A DNA stretch of 64,000 nt, taken from the NCBI GenBank assembly GCA_029239875.1, contig JARBUD010000009.1, positions 62,001 to 126,000 of the forward strand, written 5' to 3'. The position numbers and the translations under genes are program-made. Below are positions 18,461-27,818 of this stretch, piece by piece. A model generated the notes under the pieces. The model saw only the letters and a list, made by a program, of their open reading frames with translations. It did not search any database and was not told the DNA's origin. Position 1 is the first letter of the stretch. Every line of letters begins with the position of its first letter. The stretch is from Xanthobacteraceae bacterium. GTDB lineage: Bacteria > Pseudomonadota > Alphaproteobacteria > Rhizobiales > Xanthobacteraceae.

Positions 18461-19144
18461 ATGGGTCTCGAACTTGATTTCTCGGTCGTGCTCGACCGCT
18501 GGCGCAGCCTGCTCGACGGCGCCACGCTGACGCTCCAGCTCGCTTTCATCGCGGTGGTCTGCGGCGGCATCATCGGCGTGTTTGGCGCCATCGGCCGGCG
18601 CGGCGGCAATCCGCTGGTCGAGCGCCTGTGCGGCGCCTATGTCGAGGGCATCCGCAACACGCCGCTGCTGGTGCAGATCTTCCTGGTCTATTTCGGCCTG
18701 TCGAGCCTCGGGCTGAAGTTCTCCGCCTTCACCGTCGCCGCCGTGGCGCTGACCATCAATGTCGGCGCCTACACGACGGAGATCATGCGTGCCGGCTTCG
18801 ATTCCATCGTCAAGGGCCAGATCGAGGCCGCCGAAGGCCTCGGCCTGTCGAAGGCGCAGATCTACTGGCACGTCATCATCTGGCCGGGCATCGAGCGGGT
18901 CTACCCGGCGCTGACCAGCCAGTTCGTGCTGCTGATGCTGGCCTCCTCGGTCACCTCGCAGATCTCGGCCGAGGAGCTGACCGCGGTCGCCAACTACATC
19001 CAGTCGGAGACCTACCGCTCCTTCGAGACCTACATCGTGGTCGCGCTGATCTACGTCGCGCTGTCCTTCGTCATGCGGTTCGGCTTCTGGCTGCTCAGCC
19101 TCGCGCTGTTCCCGCGCCGTCGCCGCCTCGGCACCCCGCTGTGA
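18461..19144 (+). CDS. Polar amino-acid ABC transporter permease (HisM/GlnP family)
   Basis: 227 residues with about five membrane spans and the EAA loop EAAEGLGLSKAQIYWHVI that contacts the ATPase. RNTPLLVQIFLVYFGL is typical of His/Glu/Gln/Arg permeases. It is paired with a second permease 10 bp downstream, and together they should form the heterodimeric channel. Confidence 0.9.
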   Translation: MGLELDFSVVLDRWRSLLDGATLTLQLAFIAVVCGGIIGVFGAIGRRGGNPLVERLCGAYVEGIRNTPLLVQIFLVYFGLSSLGLKFSAFTVAAVALTINVGAYTTEIMRAGFDSIVKGQIEAAEGLGLSKAQIYWHVIIWPGIERVYPALTSQFVLLMLASSVTSQISAEELTAVANYIQSETYRSFETYIVVALIYVALSFVMRFGFWLLSLALFPRRRRLGTPL

Positions 19145-19154
19145 GGAGATGACC

Positions 19155-19817
19155 ATGGGCGGTTCTCTCAACATCAACCATCTTCTCTTCCTCGGCCATG
19201 GTGCGCTCTGGACCATCGGCCTGTCCGTCATCGCGCTGGTCGGCGGCGGCCTCGCCGGCTTCCTCGTCGCGCTGGGCCGGGTTTCGCCGAGCCGCACGCT
19301 GCGCCTCTTGGCCGCCACCTATGTGCAGCTGATCCAGGGCACGCCGCTGCTGGTCATCATGTTCCTGTCCTTCTTCGGGCTGGCGGCGATCGGCTTCAAC
19401 ATCTCGCCGCTCGCGGCGGCGGGCGCTTCCATGACCATCTTCGTCGCCGCCTATCTCGGCGAGATCTGGCGCGGCTGCATCGAGGCGGTGCCGAGGCCGC
19501 AATGGGAGGCGGCGGAAGGGCTCGCCCTGTCGCGCAGCCAGCGCATGGTCAAGGTGATCCTGCCGCAGGCGATCCGCATCGCCACGCCCCCGACGGTCGG
19601 GTTCATGGTGCAGATCGTCAAGAACACCTCGCTCGCCTCGGTGGTCGGCTTCGTCGAGCTCACGCGCTCGGGCCAGATCATCAACAACTCGATGTTCGAG
19701 CCCTTCCTCATCTACTCGATCATCGCCGTCGTCTACTTCTCGCTCTGCTACCCGCTCTCGCGCCTCAGCCGCCGGCTGGAGCGCACGGCCCTCCAGAAGA
19801 AGCCGGCCCTTGCCTGA
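19155..19817 (+). CDS. Polar amino-acid ABC transporter permease, second subunit
   Basis: About 220 residues, five hydrophobic segments and the EAA loop EAAEGLALSRSQRMVKVI. ATG 19155 is favoured over 19149 because GAGGAG ends at 19148, too close to the first ATG. It lies between its partner permease and the ATPase gene. Confidence 0.9.
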   Translation: MGGSLNINHLLFLGHGALWTIGLSVIALVGGGLAGFLVALGRVSPSRTLRLLAATYVQLIQGTPLLVIMFLSFFGLAAIGFNISPLAAAGASMTIFVAAYLGEIWRGCIEAVPRPQWEAAEGLALSRSQRMVKVILPQAIRIATPPTVGFMVQIVKNTSLASVVGFVELTRSGQIINNSMFEPFLIYSIIAVVYFSLCYPLSRLSRRLERTALQKKPALA

Positions 19818-19851
19818 GGCCGGCCCCGAGGAACGCGAAGGAAACAGCCCC

Positions 19852-20625
19852 ATGAACGTCTCGACCGCTCAATCCGCATCGCCCTCCCCGGCCGCCACGG
19901 CTCCCGTCGTGGCGATGCGCGGCGTCCACAAGAGCTTCGGCCCGCTGAAGGTGCTGGACGGCGTCAGCTTCGAGGTAGCACGCGGCGAAGTGACGGTGCT
20001 GATCGGCCGCTCGGGCTCGGGCAAGAGCACGGCGCTGCGCTGCATCGACCGCTTCGAGACCATCGACGGCGGCGAGATCGAGGTGTGCGGGCGCCGGGTC
20101 GACGACGACAAGCTCGATTTGCGGGCACTGCGCCTCGACGTCGGCATCGTCTTCCAGAGCTACAACCTGTTCCCCCACCTCACCATCGAGGAGAACATCA
20201 CCCTCGCCCCGCACGCGGTGAAGCGCGTGCCGAAGGACGAAGCGCGGGCCCTGGCGGCCAAGGTGCTGAAGCAGGTCGGGCTGGAGGACAAGCTGCACGC
20301 CTATCCCGAGCAGCTTTCCGGCGGCCAGCAGCAGCGCGCCGCCATCGCCCGTTCGCTGGCGATGCAGCCGAAGGTGATGCTGTTCGACGAGGTCACCTCG
20401 GCGCTCGATCCCGAGCTCACGGGCGAGGTGCTGAAGGTGATCGAGGCGCTCGCCGCCGACGGCATGACCATGGTCATGGTCACCCACGAGATGGGCTTCG
20501 CGCGCGGCATCGCCGACCAGGTGGTGTTCATGCACAAGGGCAAGGTCCACGAGGCGGGACCGGCCGACATCCTCTCATCGCCCTCCACGCCCGAACTCGC
20601 GCAGTTCGTCGGCACTGGGCTCTGA
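19852..20625 (+). CDS. Polar amino-acid ABC transporter ATPase (GlnQ/HisP family)
   Basis: 257 residues. Walker A GRSGSGKST, Q-loop FQSYNLFPH, signature LSGGQQQR, Walker B VMLFDEVTSALD and switch His in VTHEMGFA. ATG 19852 follows a GAAGGA site; an upstream in-frame start would add an unlikely tail. It energises the two permeases encoded just before it. Confidence 0.93.
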   Translation: MNVSTAQSASPSPAATAPVVAMRGVHKSFGPLKVLDGVSFEVARGEVTVLIGRSGSGKSTALRCIDRFETIDGGEIEVCGRRVDDDKLDLRALRLDVGIVFQSYNLFPHLTIEENITLAPHAVKRVPKDEARALAAKVLKQVGLEDKLHAYPEQLSGGQQQRAAIARSLAMQPKVMLFDEVTSALDPELTGEVLKVIEALAADGMTMVMVTHEMGFARGIADQVVFMHKGKVHEAGPADILSSPSTPELAQFVGTGL

Positions 20626-20665
20626 GCCGAAAAGACCAACCAAGACAAGCAAAAGGGAGAAGCGC

Positions 20666-21466
20666 ATGCTCAAGCATTCCGTATTCGCGGCCGCCCTGGC
20701 GGCGGTAGTCCTCGTCGGCGGCACGGCCGCCAGGGCCGACCTGCTCGACGACATCATCGCGGCGAAGAAGATACGCATCTCGACCGACCTCGCCATCCCG
20801 CCCTCGGGCATGATGGACGGCAGCATGAAGCCGGTCGGCTCGGACGTGGAGACCGCCGAGCTGCTGGCCAAGGACCTCGGCCTTGCCATCGAATGGGTGC
20901 AGACCACCGGCGCCACCCGCATTCCGAACCTGCAGACCAACAAGGCCGACGTCGTCATCTCCACCCTCTCGGTCACGCCCGAGCGCGCCAAGGTGATCGA
21001 CTTCACCGAGCCCTATGCGGCGCTGGAATCGGTCGTCGGTGGCCTGAAGACCATCGAGGTCAAGGACTGGGATGGCCTGAAGGGCAAGACCATCGCCGTC
21101 TCGCGCGGCACCACGCAGGACACCGCCCTCACCAACCGCGCCAAGGAAGGCGGCGGCTTCAACGTCGCCCGCTATGACGACGACGCCACCATGGTCACCG
21201 CCGCCGTCACCGGCCAGGCCGACTTCATCGCCACCTCGGCCACCATCGTGAATCAGATCGGCGTGAAGAACCCGGCCCGCGCCTTCGAGCCCAAGGTGCT
21301 GATCACCACCTTCAACCTCGCCATGGGCGTGAAGAAGGGCGAGCCGCGCCTGGTCGCCAAGCTGAACGAGTGGATCACCGAGAACATCAAGAACGGCAAG
21401 CTGAACGCGATCTACAAGAAGTACCACGGCACCGACCTGCCGGCGAACATGCGTGGCGCCAGCTGA
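20666..21466 (+). CDS. ABC transporter periplasmic substrate-binding protein (SBP_bac_3)
   Basis: 266 residues with a Sec signal peptide ending at ARA-D (about residue 24) and an extracellular solute-binding family 3 fold (IRISTDLAIPPSGM; DVVISTLSVTPERAKVIDF). The usual amino-acid-binding Arg motif is weakly conserved. Given the sugar-type enzymes around it, the ligand may be a hydroxy acid or modified sugar rather than a plain amino acid; that is inference. Confidence 0.88.
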   Translation: MLKHSVFAAALAAVVLVGGTAARADLLDDIIAAKKIRISTDLAIPPSGMMDGSMKPVGSDVETAELLAKDLGLAIEWVQTTGATRIPNLQTNKADVVISTLSVTPERAKVIDFTEPYAALESVVGGLKTIEVKDWDGLKGKTIAVSRGTTQDTALTNRAKEGGGFNVARYDDDATMVTAAVTGQADFIATSATIVNQIGVKNPARAFEPKVLITTFNLAMGVKKGEPRLVAKLNEWITENIKNGKLNAIYKKYHGTDLPANMRGAS

Positions 21467-21482
21467 GCCCTGTCCAATCCGG

Positions 21483-21504
21483 CGGCGCCCCTTGGCGGGC
21501 GCCG
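21483..21504 (+). terminator. Hairpin after the solute-binding protein gene
   Basis: Perfect 8-bp stem CGGCGCCC/GGGCGCCG with a 6-nt loop, lacking a long T-run. It may attenuate transcription or protect the transporter mRNA rather than fully terminate. Confidence 0.5.
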
Positions 21505-21532
21505 TCTCTCCCCTGATCAGAAGGAACCGAAT

Positions 21533-21979
21533 ATGCGCCTTGTCATTGGATCCGATCATGCCGGCTGGTCGCTGAAGGGCGCCGTCGTCGAGCACGTCCG
21601 CAGCCTCGGCCACGAGGTGATCGACGTCGGCTCGTATGACGACAAGCCGGTCGACTTTCCCGACATCGCCCGCCAGGTCGCGGCCAAGGTCACCTCCGGC
21701 GAGGCCGAGCGCGGCATCATGGTCTGCGGCACGGGCGTCGGCGCCTCCATCGCCGCGAACAAGATGAAGGGCATCCGCGCCGCGGTGTGCCACGACATCC
21801 ACTCGGCGCATCAGTCGGTCGAGCATGACGATGTCAACGTCATGTGCATCGGCGCGCAGATCATCGGCCCCTGGCTCGCCAAGGACCTCGTCGCCTCCTA
21901 CTTGACCGCCGAATTCTCCACCGACGAGGACTTCCGGCGCCGGGTGGAGAAGCTGCACCAGATGGACGCCGAAGGCTGA
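21533..21979 (+). CDS. rpiB: RpiB/LacA-family sugar-phosphate isomerase
   Basis: 148 residues. GSDHAG at the N-terminus, catalytic Cys in CGTGVGASIAANK and HDDVNVMCIGAQ are all RpiB hallmarks. RpiB interconverts ribose 5-phosphate and ribulose 5-phosphate, and paralogues act on other aldose phosphates. A PfkB kinase follows 30 bp later, giving a kinase/isomerase pair that suggests a sugar or sugar acid entering through its phosphate. Confidence 0.9.
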   Translation: MRLVIGSDHAGWSLKGAVVEHVRSLGHEVIDVGSYDDKPVDFPDIARQVAAKVTSGEAERGIMVCGTGVGASIAANKMKGIRAAVCHDIHSAHQSVEHDDVNVMCIGAQIIGPWLAKDLVASYLTAEFSTDEDFRRRVEKLHQMDAEG

Positions 21980-22009
21980 AAGCCGCAGGTTGGCGGCGCG
22001 GAGGAGCGG

Positions 22010-22957
22010 ATGATCCTGGTCTTCGGTTCGATCAACATGGACCTCGTCGCCTCGGTCGCCGCCATTCCGCGGCCGGGCGAGACCGTCCTGTCGCCGGGCT
22101 ATCGCACGCTGTTCGGCGGCAAGGGCGCCAACCAGGCGGTGGCCGCCGCCCGCATGGGCGGTGAGGTCGCGATGGTCGGGCGCGTCGGTAATGACGGCTT
22201 CGGCGCCTCCTGCCGCGGCAACCTCGCCGCCAACGGCGTCGCCACCGAGCATATCCTAACCGGCGTCGAGCCGACCGGCTGCGCTTTCATCACCGTCGAC
22301 GCCGCCGGTGAAAACGCCATCACCGTGGCCAGCGGAGCCAACGGCGCGGTTGCGGCGGGCGACCTGCCGGAATCTCTCGTCAACGCCGGCACGGTGGCGG
22401 TGATGCAGATGGAGGTTCCGCTCGCCGCCAGCCTCGACGCGGCGCGCAGGATCAAGGCGGCGGGCGGACAGGTGGTGTGGAACCTCGCCCCTGCCCCGCC
22501 CGGCCTGAAGGCGACCGACTTGCGGGAATTGCTCGCGGCCACCGATGTATTCGTCGGCAACGAGATCGAAGCGATGATGGCCGCCGATGCGCTCGGCGGC
22601 GCGGCGGACTTCAAGGACGCCGCCCGGCGTCTCGCGCAGGCGGGCTCGACGATCTGCGTCGTCACCGCCGGTGCCGCGGGCGCCTTTGCCTGCGAGCCGG
22701 ACGGCACGCTCCACCACGCCCCGGCCCTTCCTGTCACTCCGGTTGATACCACGGGTGCCGGCGACACCTTCGTCGGCGTGCTGGCGGCCGAACTCGCCTT
22801 GCACGGGCGACTGGACGAGGCGCTTCGCCTCGCCTGTGCCGCCGCCTCCCTGGCCTGCCTCGCCGCGGGTGCGCAGGACGGCATGCCCACGCGCCGGCAA
22901 CTCGACGACCGGCTTTCCGGGACGGCAGGTGCCAAGGCGGCGCCGTCAGTTGCATAG
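22010..22957 (+). CDS. PfkB-family sugar kinase, ribokinase-like
   Basis: 315 residues. N-terminal GSINMDLV, the GGKGANQAVAAARMG signature and C-terminal DTTGAGDTF with the catalytic Asp are all present. Overall similarity is to ribokinases. Together with RpiB it would feed a pentose-type substrate into the pentose phosphate pathway; the exact substrate is not determined. Confidence 0.9.
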   Translation: MILVFGSINMDLVASVAAIPRPGETVLSPGYRTLFGGKGANQAVAAARMGGEVAMVGRVGNDGFGASCRGNLAANGVATEHILTGVEPTGCAFITVDAAGENAITVASGANGAVAAGDLPESLVNAGTVAVMQMEVPLAASLDAARRIKAAGGQVVWNLAPAPPGLKATDLRELLAATDVFVGNEIEAMMAADALGGAADFKDAARRLAQAGSTICVVTAGAAGAFACEPDGTLHHAPALPVTPVDTTGAGDTFVGVLAAELALHGRLDEALRLACAAASLACLAAGAQDGMPTRRQLDDRLSGTAGAKAAPSVA

Positions 22958-22963
22958 AAAATC

Positions 22964-22983
22964 TTTCGTCTGAAAGAACGAAA
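22964..22983. promoter_or_regulatory. Inverted repeat before the Ldh2-type gene
   Basis: TTTCGT at 22964-22969 and ACGAAA at 22978-22983, separated by 8 bp, in an AT-rich pocket between the kinase and dehydrogenase genes. It resembles a dimeric regulator site; the regulator is unknown. Confidence 0.4.
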
Positions 22984-23066
22984 AGGAAGCTTTCCTGTAG
23001 ACGTCAAGCTCATAGGCTCCTGACCAACGGCCCGGCGAGGCCGAGCGGCAGGGAAGAAGCGACGCC

Positions 23067-24176
23067 ATGAAGCACCCGTTGGAGACCCATCGCGCGCAGG
23101 CGGCGGCCATCCTCGAATCCTGGGGCATGCCGGCCGCGACCGCCGCGACCACGGCGGAGATCCTCGCCTGGGCGGACCTCCACGGCATCGAGAGCCACGG
23201 CATCGCGATGCTGGTCGAATACGACGCTCGCCGGAAGACCCGCCCGATCAACATGAAGCCGTCGCCGCGCCTGCTGCGCGACGTGCCGGTCGCGGCGCTG
23301 ATGGACGCCGATGGCGGCCTTGGCCACGCCCCCGCGCGCCAGGCGATGCAGATCGCCATCGACAAGGCCCGCAGCGCCGGCGTCGGCATGGTGTCGGTGC
23401 GCAATTCCGGCCATTTCGGCGCGCTCGGCTACTACACCACCATGGCCGCGGATGCCGGGCTGATCGGCATTGCCACGACCTCCGTCTTCGGCATTCGTGT
23501 GCCGCCGACCGGCGGCCGGCAGGCGCGCTTCGGCACCGATCCCTGGTCCTTCGCCGCGCCTTCCGCCGACGGACGGCATTTCGTGCTCGACATGGCCACC
23601 ACGACCGTCGCCTCGGGCCGCGTGCGCAACAAGATCGTCGAGGGGCAGCCCATGCCGCCCGGCTGGGGCTTCGACCGCCACGGCAACCCGACCCGCGATC
23701 CGCGCGAGGTGATGGACGGCGGCTTCCTCTCGCCGCTCGGCGGCGCCGCCGAGAGCGCCGGCTACAAGGGCTACGGCCTGGCGACGATGGTCAACATCCT
23801 CTCCTCCTGCCTCTCCGGCGCGACGCTGATCACCGATCCCATGCATTCGCGCCAGCCCTGGGGTCTCGATGTCGGTCACTTCCTGATGGCCTTCGATCCC
23901 GGCCTGTTCCGTGAGCCCGCCGCCTTCGAGGCGGACGTCGCCCGGCTGTCGGACACGATGCGCGCGACCGAGCCGGCGGACCCCGCCAAGCCCGTCCTGG
24001 TCGCCGGCGATCCCGAGCGTGCGGTGCGTGACGCGCGCCTGCGCGAGGGCGTCCCCATCGGCCCGGGACTGGCGCGCCGCCTGCGTTCGCTGGCGCTGGA
24101 GACCGGCGCGCCGTGGCTGCTCACGCCCGTCGACCTCTCCGAGGCGGCCTCGGAAAACATAGCTGGTCTTTCGTGA
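23067..24176 (+). CDS. Malate/L-lactate dehydrogenase-family (Ldh2) oxidoreductase
   Basis: 369 residues of the Ldh_2 family, which uses NAD(P) without a Rossmann fold. SHGIAMLVEY, NSGHFGALGYY and GYKGYGLA are typical family segments. Members oxidise or reduce 2-hydroxy acids such as malate, ureidoglycolate, 2,3-diketogulonate and sulfolactate. It sits between the kinase and the second GntR regulator, consistent with hydroxy-acid catabolism. Confidence 0.88.
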   Translation: MKHPLETHRAQAAAILESWGMPAATAATTAEILAWADLHGIESHGIAMLVEYDARRKTRPINMKPSPRLLRDVPVAALMDADGGLGHAPARQAMQIAIDKARSAGVGMVSVRNSGHFGALGYYTTMAADAGLIGIATTSVFGIRVPPTGGRQARFGTDPWSFAAPSADGRHFVLDMATTTVASGRVRNKIVEGQPMPPGWGFDRHGNPTRDPREVMDGGFLSPLGGAAESAGYKGYGLATMVNILSSCLSGATLITDPMHSRQPWGLDVGHFLMAFDPGLFREPAAFEADVARLSDTMRATEPADPAKPVLVAGDPERAVRDARLREGVPIGPGLARRLRSLALETGAPWLLTPVDLSEAASENIAGLS

Positions 24177-24178
24177 GG

Positions 24179-24200
24179 TTGACTGTTAACTGTTTACTGC
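24179..24200. promoter_or_regulatory. Possible promoter/operator of the second GntR gene
   Basis: TTGACTG followed by a doubled CTGTTAAC/CTGTTTAC motif. This AT-rich pocket lies about 45 bp before the regulator start. It is a weak candidate for a GntR site. Confidence 0.3.
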
Positions 24201-24244
24201 CGACCGCGACAAGCGCGCGGCGAGACAGGGTTGGAAGACGGAAC

Positions 24245-24937
24245 ATGCACGGCCAGCGCATCGAACGAGCGGAGGGCCTCGCGGCCCGCGTCTATCAAGA
24301 GATCGAGCGGATGATCCTCGCCGGCGATCTCGAACCCGGTAGCCGGCTCAACGAATACGCCCTCGCCGAGCAATTCGCGGTCAGCCGCGGACCGGTGCGC
24401 GAGGCCACCCGCGCCCTCGTCGAGGCTGGGCTGCTGGTTTCCGTGCCGGCGCGCGGCGTCTTCGTCCGGGACATGTCGGAGGCCGAGATCGGCGAGAATT
24501 ACGACGTGCGCGCCGTGCTCACCGGGCTGATGTGCGCCCGCGCCGCCGAGCTGCGCACGGAGGAGGATGTGGCGGTGCTGGAAGGCTACGTCGCCGCCAT
24601 GGATGCGGCGATCGCGGTCGGGCAGGTGCGGGAATATTACCGCATCAACCTGGAGTTCCACGACCGCATCAACGCCGTCTCGGCGCATAGCTGCGCGCGT
24701 CGGGTCTATGACGACCTGATCCGCGAGACCCATTCGCTGCGGCGCGCGCTGTTCTCGCCCGGCCAGACCAATGGCGAGCACCGCGAGATGGTGGCTGCCA
24801 TCAAGGCGGGAGACGCCGATGCCGCCCGCCGGCTCGGCGAGGAGCACGTCCTGCACGGAAAGACACGATGGCTGACGTCGGTGGCGGCTGAACCGCCGCG
24901 CGCCGCGACCGGCCCCAATAAGGGAGGACCAAGGTGA
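24245..24937 (+). CDS. GntR-family regulator with FCD domain
   Basis: 230 residues. Winged helix at the N-terminus (LNEYALAEQFAVSRGPVREA), C-terminal FCD ligand domain with INLEFHDRINAVS and EHREMVAAIKAGD. ATG 24245 has a GGAAGACGGA site upstream. Its stop overlaps the GTG start of the enolase-superfamily gene by 4 bp, so regulator and enzyme are co-translated; it probably controls the enzyme and TctCBA genes. Confidence 0.87.
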   Translation: MHGQRIERAEGLAARVYQEIERMILAGDLEPGSRLNEYALAEQFAVSRGPVREATRALVEAGLLVSVPARGVFVRDMSEAEIGENYDVRAVLTGLMCARAAELRTEEDVAVLEGYVAAMDAAIAVGQVREYYRINLEFHDRINAVSAHSCARRVYDDLIRETHSLRRALFSPGQTNGEHREMVAAIKAGDADAARRLGEEHVLHGKTRWLTSVAAEPPRAATGPNKGGPR

Positions 24938-26100
24938 AGATCGCGAATATCAAGGCCAGCCTGCACCGCCACGAGATCGACCTGCCGGGCATCGGCGAGT
25001 CGATCGAGTCCCGCAGCTTCGTCTTCGTCGAGGTGGAGACGGATGAGGGGCTGAAGGGCATGGGCTGCACCGGCTCGTTCCTGCCCTGGGCGGTGATGCC
25101 GTGCATCGAGCATCATCTGCTGCCGCTCCTGAAGGGCAAGGACATCCGCCACACCGAAGCGATCCATCACCAGGTCTGGCGCCAGCTCAACAACCGGGCC
25201 TATACCGGCGTCATCTCCAATGCCCTCTCCGCCGTCGACATCGCCCTGTGGGACCTGCGCGGCAAGATGGAGGGCGTGCCGATCTCCGAACTGCTCGGCG
25301 GCTTCAGCAACGAGGCCTACACCTACGCCACCTTCGGCTACCCCTTCTTCGACGAGAAGCAGATCGCCGAATATGCGCTGAAGTTCCTGGCCGACGGCCA
25401 CACCATGCTGAAGATGGTAGTCGGCGGCGAGCCGACGCGCACCTGGAAGGACGACGTGCGCCGCGTGCGCGCCGCCCGCGAGGCGATCGGCCCCGACGTC
25501 GACCTGATGATCGACGCCAATTGCTGGTTCAACCCGCATGACGCGCTGATGCTCGCCAAGGGCGTCGAGGACCTGAACCTGAAATGGTTCGAGGAGCCGA
25601 TCCAGGCGAACGACGCCCGCGCCCTCGCCGACCTGCGCAGCCGCACCAACGTGCCGATCTCGGCCGGCCAGATGGAAGGCCATCGCTGGCGCTTCCGCGA
25701 GCTCGTCACCCACCATGCGGTCGACGTGCTGCAGCCCAACGTCCTCTACAATGGCGGCTACACGGAAGCCCTCAAGGTCGCCCACATGGCGCAGGCCTTC
25801 AACCTGCCCATGTCCAATGGCGGCGGCTGGCCGATCTTCAACATGCACCTGCTCGCCGGCGTCATGAATGGCGGCCCGGTCGAGTTCCACTACGGCATGT
25901 GGATGACCGGCAAGCACTTCTTCGAGGGCACGCCGGACCCGGTCAACGGCAAGATGCGCATCCCCGACCGGCCGGGCCTCGGCTTTACCCCGCGCTACGA
26001 CGCGCTGGAGGAAGCCCGCATCCGCGATCCCGAGGCGAGCCGGGCGAAGAACCGCGACGCCCACGGCTACCTGCTGCGGGAGGCCATCTACAAGAACTGA
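24934..26100 (+). CDS. Mandelate racemase/muconate lactonizing enzyme-family protein
   Basis: 388 residues of the enolase superfamily. The N-terminal capping domain is followed by a TIM barrel with MLKMVVGG (candidate base Lys), metal ligands in LMIDANCWFN and WFEEPIQ, a third ligand region near SAGQMEGHR, and PVEFHYGMW near the C-terminus. Members dehydrate acid sugars or racemise 2-hydroxy acids. The GTG start is supported by GGGAGG upstream and the GTGA overlap. Context suggests a sugar-acid dehydratase. Confidence 0.87.
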   Translation: MKIANIKASLHRHEIDLPGIGESIESRSFVFVEVETDEGLKGMGCTGSFLPWAVMPCIEHHLLPLLKGKDIRHTEAIHHQVWRQLNNRAYTGVISNALSAVDIALWDLRGKMEGVPISELLGGFSNEAYTYATFGYPFFDEKQIAEYALKFLADGHTMLKMVVGGEPTRTWKDDVRRVRAAREAIGPDVDLMIDANCWFNPHDALMLAKGVEDLNLKWFEEPIQANDARALADLRSRTNVPISAGQMEGHRWRFRELVTHHAVDVLQPNVLYNGGYTEALKVAHMAQAFNLPMSNGGGWPIFNMHLLAGVMNGGPVEFHYGMWMTGKHFFEGTPDPVNGKMRIPDRPGLGFTPRYDALEEARIRDPEASRAKNRDAHGYLLREAIYKN

Positions 26101-26107
26101 GCCGACA

Positions 26108-26137
26108 CCGCCCCGGTCCCGCAAGGAGCCGGGGCGG
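26108..26137 (+). terminator. Hairpin after the enolase-superfamily gene
   Basis: Perfect 9-bp stem CCGCCCCGG/CCGGGGCGG with a 12-nt loop. No T-run follows; it may be a Rho-dependent or attenuating structure. Confidence 0.45.
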
Positions 26138-26252
26138 CCGCCGCTGCCGAACGCCAACGGCAGCGGGGACAGGAGCCCGAAGACGATGCGGCGGACGCCA
26201 GCGCCCGCCGTCGCCGACCCAACGAGAACAGATGATTGGGAGGAAAAAAGCC

Positions 26253-27233
26253 ATGATGAATATGACGCGTTCGGCCCTCTGGAGCCGTAGCCGTGCCGCT
26301 CTCGCCGGTGCGATGTGCGCCGGCGCCCTGCTTGCCGCCGGTCCCGCCTCGGCCGCCTATCCCGACCGGGACATCACCATGATCATCCCGTTCGGTGTCG
26401 GCGGCGGCAGCGACGTGCTCGCCCGTACCATCGGCAACGTGATCTCCGAGCTGAAGCTCATCCCGGTGAAGATCCTGCCGGAGAACCGGCCCGGCGGCTC
26501 CGGCGCGGTCGGCTATTCCGCCGTCGCCAAGCAGAAGGGCAGCCCCTACACCATCGCCACGGTGAGCGTGTCCTTCTTCACCACGCCGCTGCAGGGCGGC
26601 TCGCCGGTGAGCTATCGCGACTTCACGCCGCTCGCGGCGATCGCGCAGTCGCCCTACATCCTCGTCGTCCCGGCGAGCTCCGAATACAAGACGCTCGACG
26701 ACCTGAAGAAGGCGAAGCGCCTCACCACCGGCACGGTCGGCGTGGTGTCGGATGCGGCGCTGCTGGCGCGCATGACCTCGAAGGCGCTGGGCGTGCAGAT
26801 CGACGCCATCCCCTTCGACGGCGAAGGCGAGGTGATGTCGGCGCTGCTCGGCGGCCACGTCAACATCGCCTATTTCAACCCGAGCGAGGTGCTGCCGCAG
26901 ATCCAGGCCGGCACGCTGCGGGCGCTGGCGGTCTCCTCCTCGCAGCGCGTCCCGGCGCTGAAGGACGTCCCGACCTTCACCGAGCTCGGCGCGCCCATCG
27001 TCCATACCCAGATCCGCGGGCTGGTCATGCCCAAGGACGTGCCGGCCGAGGCCGTCACCTATTGGGAGGGCGTGCTGAAGAAGGTGGCCGAGAGCGACGC
27101 CTGGAAGAAGCAGTATGTCGACCGCTTCCACGACGTTCCGCAGTTCCTCGATTCCAAGGCCTTCGGCGCCGCGATCGTGGAGACGAGCAACCGCTACGAG
27201 ACGCTGATGAAGGAGCTCGGCATCATCAAGTGA
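26253..27233 (+). CDS. tctC: Tripartite tricarboxylate transporter receptor (TctC/Bug family)
   Basis: 326 residues with a signal peptide (cleavage near ASA-A, about residue 34). The Bug-family core has ITMIIPFGVGGGSD and PENRPGGSGAVGY. It binds a carboxylate in the periplasm and delivers it to TctAB. The start follows GGGAGG. It heads a tctC-tctB-tctA set. Confidence 0.9.
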   Translation: MMNMTRSALWSRSRAALAGAMCAGALLAAGPASAAYPDRDITMIIPFGVGGGSDVLARTIGNVISELKLIPVKILPENRPGGSGAVGYSAVAKQKGSPYTIATVSVSFFTTPLQGGSPVSYRDFTPLAAIAQSPYILVVPASSEYKTLDDLKKAKRLTTGTVGVVSDAALLARMTSKALGVQIDAIPFDGEGEVMSALLGGHVNIAYFNPSEVLPQIQAGTLRALAVSSSQRVPALKDVPTFTELGAPIVHTQIRGLVMPKDVPAEAVTYWEGVLKKVAESDAWKKQYVDRFHDVPQFLDSKAFGAAIVETSNRYETLMKELGIIK

Positions 27234-27248
27234 TGCCGGAATTCCGTA

Positions 27249-27280
27249 CATCCCGGCGGGTCGCGAGGCGCGCCGGGATG
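27249..27280 (+). terminator. Hairpin between tctC and tctB
   Basis: Perfect 10-bp stem CATCCCGGCG/CGCCGGGATG with a 12-nt loop in the intergenic gap. It could lower tctBA expression relative to the abundant binding protein. Confidence 0.45.
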
Positions 27281-27311
27281 CATCGTCGGCTTCGCTATCG
27301 GGGATGATGCG

Positions 27312-27779
27312 ATGATCATGCAACGTCTCGACCAGGCGGTCGCGCTCGCGCTCGGCCTGTTCGGCGTCTATCTCGTCTGGGCCGGTTTCGGCTACGGCTT
27401 CATGCAGGGCACGACGCCCGGCGCCGGGTTCTTCCCGGTGCTGATCGGCGGCGCCCTCACCGTGCTCAGCCTGGTCAATCTGGTGCGCAGCCTCGTCGGC
27501 GCCGAGGTGCTGGAAGACGCCATGACCACCGGCGACGTGATCCGCTTCGCTGCGGTCGCCGCCGCGCTCTTCCTCTATGTCTGGCTCGCGCCGCTGCTCG
27601 GCCTCGCCCTGTCCACCATGGCGCTGATGGCGGTGACCGGCCTGATCATCCGTCCCTCGCTGGAACCCCGCTTCCTCGTCCGGCTCGCGCTGGTCTCGGT
27701 CATCTTCTCGCTGGTCTGCGTGTGGGTGTTCGGAAACCTGCTCGGCGTGCCGATGCTGGTCGGTCCCTTCGGCTTCTGA
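27312..27779 (+). CDS. tctB: Tripartite tricarboxylate transporter small membrane subunit TctB
   Basis: 155 residues with about four hydrophobic segments and the DUF1468/TctB pattern (GTTPGAGFFPVLIG). It forms the membrane complex with TctA. It lies between the receptor and the large subunit. Confidence 0.88.
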   Translation: MIMQRLDQAVALALGLFGVYLVWAGFGYGFMQGTTPGAGFFPVLIGGALTVLSLVNLVRSLVGAEVLEDAMTTGDVIRFAAVAAALFLYVWLAPLLGLALSTMALMAVTGLIIRPSLEPRFLVRLALVSVIFSLVCVWVFGNLLGVPMLVGPFGF

Positions 27780-27818
27780 CGCGGCGGCGCTGCGGCACCG
27801 GTCCGGGAGACAATCGCA